Below are positions 8,370 through 13,460 of a DNA stretch of 13,460 bases, piece after piece (within the stretch, counting starts at the first letter, position 1; every line of letters starts with the position of its first letter). Location of the stretch: the NCBI GenBank assembly GCA_947460445.1, contig CANHHS010000036.1:1-13460 (forward strand), written 5' to 3'. The notes beneath the pieces are model-generated. The model was not told where the DNA came from. It made no database searches and worked only from the letters and a program-made list of their open reading frames with translations. This DNA is from Opitutia bacterium. GTDB lineage: Bacteria > Verrucomicrobiota > Verrucomicrobiia > Opitutales > UBA953. A program made the translations under genes and the position numbers.

Positions 8370-9092
8370 TTATTTGCCTTGGGCAGGTGCGCTTAAGCGA
8401 CCTGTAAATGCTTTAGGATCACTGAGTCCGACTGCCTGTAAAATACGAATGGCCATCTCTTGATGTCCGCGGGCATTGGGATGCACTTCGTCATTCATCA
8501 TGGGGGCAATGGATTTCGGCTCTTTGCGCCAATCAGCCCAATGGTCGACGAGGATTAATTTTTCGTCGGCAGCAATCTTTGCGACAGCATCCATATAGCT
8601 TTCGAGTTTTGCATGTCGTTTCTCTTGAGCAGATCCAGGTAGACATGGATTCACTCGCATCAGTACTGGGATGCCGCTGTTCTTGCGTGCTTCGACTACG
8701 ACCTTGCGCAGGTTGGCTTCATAGGTGGCAAGGTCAGGACCAATCACGCTATCATTCATTCCAAACATAATGAACGTCACGTCGGGCTGGAAGCGACTGA
8801 GGCGCCAATCGAGTGCGGCTATGATGCCTGCTGTAGTGTCTCCGCTAATGCCTGTGTTGATGACGACATCTGACCGACGGTTCATTTCGTAGCGCACACG
8901 CTCCGCAAAGATTTCCGTGAAGCATCTCCAGCCCTTCGTGTGTAAGGCTCCGTGTGTAATGCTGTCTCCCGTAAAAAGCCAAGTCACAGGTCTTTTTTCT
9001 GACATTCTAGCACGCAGGCGTGCAAGGTCAGGCGAATCGGCGGCTGATAAGCTCGCACTGAGTGCAAGCAAGCTGACGAGAAACGAGCGCAT
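8370..9092 (-). CDS. Exported SGNH/GDSL-type esterase
   Basis: This 240-residue SGNH hydrolase should cut ester bonds in the periplasm or outside the cell. The signal peptide is residues 1-17 (FLVSLLALSASLSA). All SGNH blocks are present: TGDSITHG (41-48, nucleophile S44), NTGISGDT (79-86, oxyanion G84), FIMFGMNDS (107-115, N113) and NDEVHPNARGH (200-210, D201 and H204). The length is normal for a single-domain member. The ATG overlaps the stop of the lyase gene by one base (TAATG), so it is translationally coupled. Its position between lyase and sialidase suggests deacylation of sialic acid or of the glycans carrying it, as a second esterase beside the sequence-unrelated SASA enzyme. Rhamnogalacturonan or lysophospholipid esterases have the same blocks, so the substrate is inferred from context only. 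Confidence 0.85.
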   Translation of the reverse strand: MRSFLVSLLALSASLSAADSPDLARLRARMSEKRPVTWLFTGDSITHGALHTKGWRCFTEIFAERVRYEMNRRSDVVINTGISGDTTAGIIAALDWRLSRFQPDVTFIMFGMNDSVIGPDLATYEANLRKVVVEARKNSGIPVLMRVNPCLPGSAQEKRHAKLESYMDAVAKIAADEKLILVDHWADWRKEPKSIAPMMNDEVHPNARGHQEMAIRILQAVGLSDPKAFTGRLSAPAQGK

Positions 9093-10006
9093 TAATCTTT
9101 CCAGCCGAAGTAACCAATCGCATCGAGTTCTTTGATCATGGCGGCTACGCCATCAGCATCTGGATTGCTATTCGGCAAGCGTGCGGGTCCAACGGGCACC
9201 CCGAGGTGATTCATGAGTGCTTTGGCTGAGCCCATGTAGCCGCGTTTGGCGACGGTCTGGACAAGCTGCACAGAGCGGAACTGTTCGGTCTGGGCGGCAG
9301 CCATGTCGCCTGCTTGATAAGCCTTCTGCAGGCGTTGATAGATGCCGGGTGCAAAGTTAAAGGTGCTTCCGACTGCGCCTTGTGCTCCAAGGGCGAGTGC
9401 TGCGAGGAAGAACTCATCACATCCCCAGGGAAGATCAAACTTACCGCCGCCACCGCGTCGAGCGAGCTGGTAAGCCATGAGGTCAGGGTTTGTGTATTTG
9501 ATCCCCGCAAGATTGGGAATGCGCGCCGGTGCTGTATTCAAAAACTCTTCCATCGAAAAGTTAACGCCAGTGAGCACGGGGATGTCGTAGTAATAAAAAG
9601 GTAGTGCAGGGGCAGCTTTTGCCACCATTTCGCAGCAGGCAATCAAGTCGGCGAGCGAACGTGGCTTAAAGTAGGAAGGGGAGAGCATGGACACCGCCGC
9701 AGCACCGACTTTTTGGGCGTGGGCTGCAAGCTCGGCCGCATCGCGAAGATTATTCGAGCCGACATGCACAATTACGCGCATCTCTGTGCCCTTGGCAGCG
9801 GCCATCCAGCGTTCTGCCAACGCCAATCGCTCTGAAGTTGAGACCGAGTGGCTTTCACCTGTACTTCCACCAATAAAGACTTGAGTTACTTTTCTGGCCA
9901 AAAGGTGATCGCGCTGCTTCTCAACCGCGGTGAGATTAAGTGACCCGTCGGCAGCGAAAGGCGTATGGGTGGCGGCACAGATGCCATGGATCTTGAATGT
10001 GGTCAT
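9092..10006 (-). CDS. nanA: N-acetylneuraminate lyase (DHDPS/NAL family)
   Basis: This 304-residue cytoplasmic aldolase should split N-acetylneuraminate into N-acetylmannosamine and pyruvate. It is a TIM barrel of the usual length. The carboxylate-binding loop is GGSTGES (46-52), the catalytic tyrosine lies in YYYDIPVLTGV (Y140), and the Schiff-base lysine is in LAGIKYTNPD (K170). GCDEFFLAAL (195-204) and GAQGAVGSTFNF (207-218) are also typical. FYYYDIP and GAVGSTFNF resemble animal-type lyases more than E. coli NanA, which has YNIP at this place. There is no signal peptide. The Shine-Dalgarno (AAAAGG) lies in the stem of a predicted hairpin that fills the upstream spacer, so expression may depend on translation of the fusion gene. 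The stop overlaps the SGNH start by one base. Its ManNAc product would be the substrate of the epimerase encoded at 3906-5105. Confidence 0.92.
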   Translation of the reverse strand: MTTFKIHGICAATHTPFAADGSLNLTAVEKQRDHLLARKVTQVFIGGSTGESHSVSTSERLALAERWMAAAKGTEMRVIVHVGSNNLRDAAELAAHAQKVGAAAVSMLSPSYFKPRSLADLIACCEMVAKAAPALPFYYYDIPVLTGVNFSMEEFLNTAPARIPNLAGIKYTNPDLMAYQLARRGGGGKFDLPWGCDEFFLAALALGAQGAVGSTFNFAPGIYQRLQKAYQAGDMAAAQTEQFRSVQLVQTVAKRGYMGSAKALMNHLGVPVGPARLPNSNPDADGVAAMIKELDAIGYFGWKD

Positions 10007-10008
10007 GG

Positions 10009-10063
10009 AAAGCCTTTTGACTTAACCCGCTTTCGCACTGAGGCAAAGCGCAAAACTGGCTTT
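10009..10063 (-). promoter_or_regulatory. Interrupted hairpin covering the lyase ribosome binding site
   Basis: The spacer between fusion and lyase genes folds back on itself. The 6-bp arms 10009-10014 and 10058-10063 pair, then 10015-10019 with 10051-10055 (after a 2-base bulge), then, past an 8-base bulge at 10020-10027, 10028-10033 with 10045-10050, closing an 11-base loop. That is 17 Watson-Crick pairs by eye. In the minus-strand mRNA the stem begins at the fusion stop codon and ends two bases before the lyase ATG, enclosing its AAAAGG. No U tract follows, so it is not an intrinsic terminator. Translational coupling, an RNA-processing site or a regulatory element are possible. Confidence 0.5.
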
Positions 10064-12483
10064 TAGTCGGCGATTTCAGGCGGTTTCGGTAGCAGTGCGA
10101 GTGCCAGACCACAGGCGAGCAAGCCCGCACCCGAGAGGGCTAATGTGGTCGCTAGGGGTATGCCGGCGTCCTTGAGGGCACCTCCATAGTAGACAGTTAG
10201 GCCGCCGATACCTGCGCCAGCGAGATTGAGGAAGCCGTAGCCTGTCGCAGCAAAGCGTCCTCCGATATGGGATCGCAGAATCGGCATCATTGTGGCGTCG
10301 AGTACGCCTTGAGCGATGCCTTGGAAAATAACCAGACCAACGAAGATTGCGAGTGCACCTTCGGGCACGATGGTGGTTAGGGCAATCATTGGGCCGGCAA
10401 TGATGAAGCCGAGTGACGCGAGTCGACTGCGCGCACGAGGGTTGTGCACGGTTAAGCGGTCGGCTAGCACAGCACCGCCGAGTACTGCGACATACTTGGC
10501 AATCGAGGTCGGCATGGTTGCCCATGTACCAGCTTCGCCCATCGAGAGGTTAAAGTTTTCCTGTAGCAGGCGTGGTAGCCAGCTAAGGATAAACCAATTT
10601 GAGGCGCTCGCACAGGCGCAGATTGCAAAGAGTAACCAGAAGGCAGGCACTTGCAGGCAGCCGCGCAAAATTTCGACGACACTTGGTTTCTCTGATGTCG
10701 ATTCTGCGTTAGCAACTTCAGTCTCTGCATCACCTGAAGGTTCACGAAGCCAGATGATAAGTACCAGTGAGTAGGCGACTCCAATGAGGCCGAAGATGCC
10801 AAAGGTTAGGCGCCAGCCAGCTGCTTCAGCGACATAGCCTCCCACGCCCGCAAGGGCTTGTCCAAGGTAGATGCCGCTCATATGCAGGCCTGTGGCAAGC
10901 GATCGGGTGCGGCCACGGTGGTAGTCTGTAATCAGTGCGAGTGCCGCAGGAATATAGAAGGCTTCGCTTACGCCCATGAGGGCGCGAGCGATAACGAGAC
11001 CTCGGTAGTCTGTGACGTGCCCTGTTAACCAGGTTACCGCTGACCATACGGCCAGTGATACAAGAATGACCATCCGTCGACTGTAGCGATCGGCGAGAAT
11101 GCCGCCGACGGGACTTAAAGCGGAATAGACAAAGAGAAAGATGGCGGTGAGTAATCCAAACTCTGCACTCGTTTGTGGAATGTCGCGAATGATCGGGGCG
11201 CTCATTGACGCCAGTAACTGCCGATCGAGGTAGTTCAGCATCGCTACCACAAAGAGTAGCCCGACAGCAATCCATGCAGCGCGGCTTGGTAGGTTGGCGT
11301 CCCCAAGTGAGCGCAGTGTTCGGCGTAAGCCTCCGCGAAGCAGTTCGCGCACGAGGAGACCGAGGACGGCGAGCGCGAGTATTAAGACTAAGGCATCAAT
11401 CCAATTGTACGTTGATACGTAAGCAAGGTGTACCACCTGCATGGCCGGCGTGCGTACTCCTGGTTTTATTTCGCCGCTGACGACAATAATATCTGAACCC
11501 AGAATGACAGCTGGCGCAGTCGCTATGCCGCTGGTTAGTTTTCCGGTGTTTTCAAAACTCGATTCGCGTGGGTTGTAGACGAGAATGTCTCCGCGTTGGC
11601 CGGGATGTGTTTGCGGCGATTTGCCATAGTGAGAGCCATCATCGCCGCCGAGTAGGATGATACGGCTGTCGCGTACGATTGCTGGCCCGCAGCTTGCGGC
11701 CAGAGGGAAGGGGAGGTCTGCACCCGCTGTGGAAGCAGACTCCCAGTCACTTGCATTTGAAGACAGTTTAAAGATCCGAGTGCTTTGCAGGTAGGTGCGC
11801 TGAGGTTTTCCTTCAGGGTTAGCTGTTAACGTGCAGCCGCCCATTAAGTAGAGTTTTCCGTCGAGCACGCCTGCGGTAGCCAAAATACGCCCTGTGCCAA
11901 CCCACGGCCGCACATCCCATTTGGGTGCGGGGTCTTTGAGGTCGAGTATACCGAAGAATGTATCTGCTTGAGTAGCGTCGGGGGCAGTTTGTCCCCCGAT
12001 GACAATCAGGCGCTCATTGTCTACCGTAGAGGCTGCGTAGGCTAGGGGTGTTGGTAGAGGGCGAAGTCCGTGCACAGCACCGCTCGCACGGATGACGTGT
12101 ACAGCTTTTAGGTGGCCGGATGCGTTGACCCCGCCGGCAATAACGAGGCCTTCTTTACACGGGGCGAAGGCGGGATAGGCGACGGGCTCTGGCAGGTTGC
12201 CGACTTTAAACCACGTCCATACGCCATCTACTTTACGTAGCAGAATAATATCAGAGTAATAAACTTTTTCGCCACCATCCCAAGGGGCACGTCCAGGGAA
12301 ATTGGCTCCACCAGCAATTAAAATGCCCTGAGATTTGTCTTCAAGTGTGACAGTGGCTGCGGCAATGCCTGCACGCCCAACAGAATCTGGAAAAGGAAGA
12401 AGATCTTGGCCGCGCTCGAGTTGAACCTCCGCAAATGCGCAGGCATAACTCATCATTAGTAATGTCAGGATGCAGCGTCTCAT
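10063..12483 (-). CDS. Fusion of a NanM-like Kelch mutarotase and an MFS sialic acid transporter
   Basis: This 806-residue protein joins two functions. Residues 1-18 are a signal sequence (CILTLLMMSYACAFA). Residues about 20-355 are a Kelch propeller related to NanM: it opens with GILIAGGANFPGRAPWDGG (53-71), repeats the VIAGG/VIGG/LMGG strands (114, 161, 213) and closes with GEIKPGVRTP (337-346). In E. coli NanM the GE.KPG.RT motif precedes the GG...F segment, so this copy is circularly permuted. A single TM segment (about 361-379), followed by Arg-rich residues 379-391, returns the chain to the cytoplasm. Residues 401-800 are a 12-TM MFS domain with motif A as LADRYSRR (463-470) and a cytoplasmic loop at 580-608. 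The predicted topology puts the propeller in the periplasm over the importer. Substrate (sialic acid) is inferred from the mutarotase and lyase genes. The reading frame is continuous, with no sign that two genes were joined by error. Confidence 0.87.
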   Translation of the reverse strand: MRRCILTLLMMSYACAFAEVQLERGQDLLPFPDSVGRAGIAAATVTLEDKSQGILIAGGANFPGRAPWDGGEKVYYSDIILLRKVDGVWTWFKVGNLPEPVAYPAFAPCKEGLVIAGGVNASGHLKAVHVIRASGAVHGLRPLPTPLAYAASTVDNERLIVIGGQTAPDATQADTFFGILDLKDPAPKWDVRPWVGTGRILATAGVLDGKLYLMGGCTLTANPEGKPQRTYLQSTRIFKLSSNASDWESASTAGADLPFPLAASCGPAIVRDSRIILLGGDDGSHYGKSPQTHPGQRGDILVYNPRESSFENTGKLTSGIATAPAVILGSDIIVVSGEIKPGVRTPAMQVVHLAYVSTYNWIDALVLILALAVLGLLVRELLRGGLRRTLRSLGDANLPSRAAWIAVGLLFVVAMLNYLDRQLLASMSAPIIRDIPQTSAEFGLLTAIFLFVYSALSPVGGILADRYSRRMVILVSLAVWSAVTWLTGHVTDYRGLVIARALMGVSEAFYIPAALALITDYHRGRTRSLATGLHMSGIYLGQALAGVGGYVAEAAGWRLTFGIFGLIGVAYSLVLIIWLREPSGDAETEVANAESTSEKPSVVEILRGCLQVPAFWLLFAICACASASNWFILSWLPRLLQENFNLSMGEAGTWATMPTSIAKYVAVLGGAVLADRLTVHNPRARSRLASLGFIIAGPMIALTTIVPEGALAIFVGLVIFQGIAQGVLDATMMPILRSHIGGRFAATGYGFLNLAGAGIGGLTVYYGGALKDAGIPLATTLALSGAGLLACGLALALLPKPPEIAD

Positions 12484-12494
12484 GGGGTGCCATG
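12481..12494 (-). promoter_or_regulatory. Inverted repeat enclosing the fusion start codon
   Basis: CATGG (12481-12485) and CCATG (12490-12494) form a perfect 5-bp stem with a 4-base loop, and the fusion ATG is inside it. Just upstream (12499-12519) a second, bulged hairpin pairs AGCC and TTT with AAA and GGCT. There is no clear Shine-Dalgarno at normal distance. This could lower or couple translation of the fusion gene, but a short palindrome like this can occur by chance. Confidence 0.3.
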
Positions 12495-12545
12495 ATTAAG
12501 CCCCTTTTTAAGAAAGGCTCAAACGCCAAAGCGGCCTCAGCTTAC

Positions 12546-13460
12546 TTAAGCTGTCGCGTGCCAAACCTGTGGAGACCGTACGCCAGGGCTCAATTCGCCA
12601 TTCAAGATCACAAATCCGCCATTCCATTTAGCACAGGGTAGGGTGACGCGGCCAACGGGCGCCTCGCCCGAAGTTGCCCAAGCATTAAACTGCGTATCGT
12701 AAGTTAGAATGCCTTTCGAGAATCCAGGGTGCTTTGCGGGTTCAAATTTACCTGCCAGCGAGCCATCGTCGCCGCTAATAAGTGCAACGATTGGGCCGAC
12801 CACAGGGCAGGGGGTGGCTGCAGCAGCCACAGGGTGCGGCAGGTCAGCAATTTTACGCCATTCTTTGCTCCCGAGTCGGAAGGCGTAACCGTCTTGAAGG
12901 TATTCGCGCTCGGGGCCCTTGACGCCTGGCTTTAAAGCAACGCCTCCAAAAAGGAAGAAGTTGTCTTTTGTGCCGGCAGCTTGGGCGAGCATGCGGCCCG
13001 CGCCTCCAAAGGCAGGTAACTCTTTCCAGCCGGCATTTAGATTTGCGAGGTCAATGACGTAGCCGGTTGCAGAAGCAGAAGTGGCTTCGGGGCGATCTGT
13101 GCCGCCAGCGATGATGACTTTGCTTCCGACAAGTGCAGCTGCTGCATAAGCCAAAGGGCGAGGCAGGGCAGGGAAGCTGTCGATGTGTAATTTTCCGTTA
13201 TCAACGGAAAGTACAAAAGCGTCGTTATAGTGACGGACCGCATCGGCACCGCCGAGACACAACAAGCCTTGTCGAATAGAGACAGATGCTCCGTAGCCTA
13301 AGGGGCGAGGCAGTTTACCAATTTCTTTCCAAGTTTTCGCACCCGCTGTCAGCATGAATACGCTATCATGCCAAACTTTCGCGCCGCCATCCCATAGGGC
13401 TTTGTCTGGAAAATTGGATCCTCCACCCATTAACAAGGTTTCGCTATGAGTTCCTGCAAA
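12546..13460 (-). CDS. nanM: Cyclically permuted NanM-like Kelch mutarotase, 5' end outside the window
   Basis: The frame stays open to the right edge, so about 305 C-terminal residues are visible and the start and any signal peptide are missing. The first visible codons read FAGTHSETLLMGGG, continuing into SNFPDKALWDGG, so the TTG at 13436 is not the start. Family landmarks in order: GGGSNFPDKALWDGG, GKLPRPLGYG, Kelch strands ending CLGG, IAGG and LFGG, ISGDDGS, HPGFSKGILTYD, and a closing GELSPGVRSP. The order is that of the circularly permuted NanM relatives, ending where the fusion protein continues into its TM segment. Known NanM interconverts alpha- and beta-anomers of N-acetylneuraminate in the periplasm; the same role is likely here. 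It lies 62 bp upstream of the fusion gene on the same strand, and the two propellers align along their length, suggesting tandem duplication. Confidence 0.85.
   Translation of the reverse strand, partial: FAGTHSETLLMGGGSNFPDKALWDGGAKVWHDSVFMLTAGAKTWKEIGKLPRPLGYGASVSIRQGLLCLGGADAVRHYNDAFVLSVDNGKLHIDSFPALPRPLAYAAAALVGSKVIIAGGTDRPEATSASATGYVIDLANLNAGWKELPAFGGAGRMLAQAAGTKDNFFLFGGVALKPGVKGPEREYLQDGYAFRLGSKEWRKIADLPHPVAAAATPCPVVGPIVALISGDDGSLAGKFEPAKHPGFSKGILTYDTQFNAWATSGEAPVGRVTLPCAKWNGGFVILNGELSPGVRSPQVWHATA

Noticed and set aside
10316..10774. Plus-strand open frame of 152 codons within the MFS region.
   Set aside because: It is the reverse image of TM-coding codons; the minus-strand frame clearly encodes the MFS domain.
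10826..11275. Second minus-strand frame of 149 codons overlapping the MFS domain, a possible frameshift signal.
   Set aside because: The main frame is uninterrupted from the Kelch domain to the last TM segment, so no frameshift needs to be invoked; the other frame is Arg/His/Cys-rich with no motif.
13434..13436. TTG as the start codon of the rightmost Kelch gene.
   Set aside because: The frame remains open to the window edge and the upstream codons (FAGTHSET) belong to the conserved mutarotase strand, so the gene simply runs off the window.

Overview
The window comes from a Gram-negative bacterium: it encodes a classical outer-membrane autotransporter and several exported enzymes. Single-copy exported GH33 sialidase, sialate esterases, an AGE-type epimerase and permuted Kelch mutarotases are a mixture familiar from the Bacteroidota and the Verrucomicrobiota/Planctomycetota group. 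No SusC/SusD pair is visible, and the autotransporter makes an Opitutae-like verrucomicrobium my best but weakly supported guess.

Layout. Plus strand, left: a 1270-residue autotransporter (2-3814) ends in a strong intrinsic terminator (3837-3864). A second plus-strand unit follows: an N-acylglucosamine 2-epimerase (3906-5105) translationally coupled to an unrecognised zinc-ribbon/two-TM protein (5102-5716). The rest is one minus-strand operon, read right to left: a cyclically permuted NanM-like Kelch mutarotase cut by the window edge (13460-12546), an 806-residue Kelch-MFS fusion (12483-10063), an N-acetylneuraminate lyase (10006-9092), an SGNH/GDSL esterase (9092-8370), a GH33 sialidase (8313-7222) and a sialate O-acetylesterase (7220-5709). 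The two units converge and their last codons overlap by 8 bp.

How the genes fit together (inference from family knowledge). The sialidase releases sialic acid from host or environmental glycans, the two esterases strip O-acyl groups, the Kelch proteins convert the released anomer, the MFS domain imports it, the lyase splits it into ManNAc and pyruvate, and the epimerase on the opposite strand turns ManNAc into GlcNAc. This resembles the Bacteroides-type nanLET route, with AGE epimerase and no NanE/NanK. A ROK kinase, NagA/NagB, an outer-membrane importer and a regulator are not in the window.

Most unusual points: one polypeptide joining a periplasmic mutarotase propeller to an MFS sugar-acid importer, next to a second unfused copy of the propeller; a 17-bp interrupted hairpin filling the fusion-to-lyase spacer and covering the lyase ribosome binding site; and the uncharacterised zinc-ribbon membrane protein coupled to the epimerase. 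There is no gene-free stretch above 300 bp. I saw no tRNA, rRNA, CRISPR array, insertion sequence or origin.
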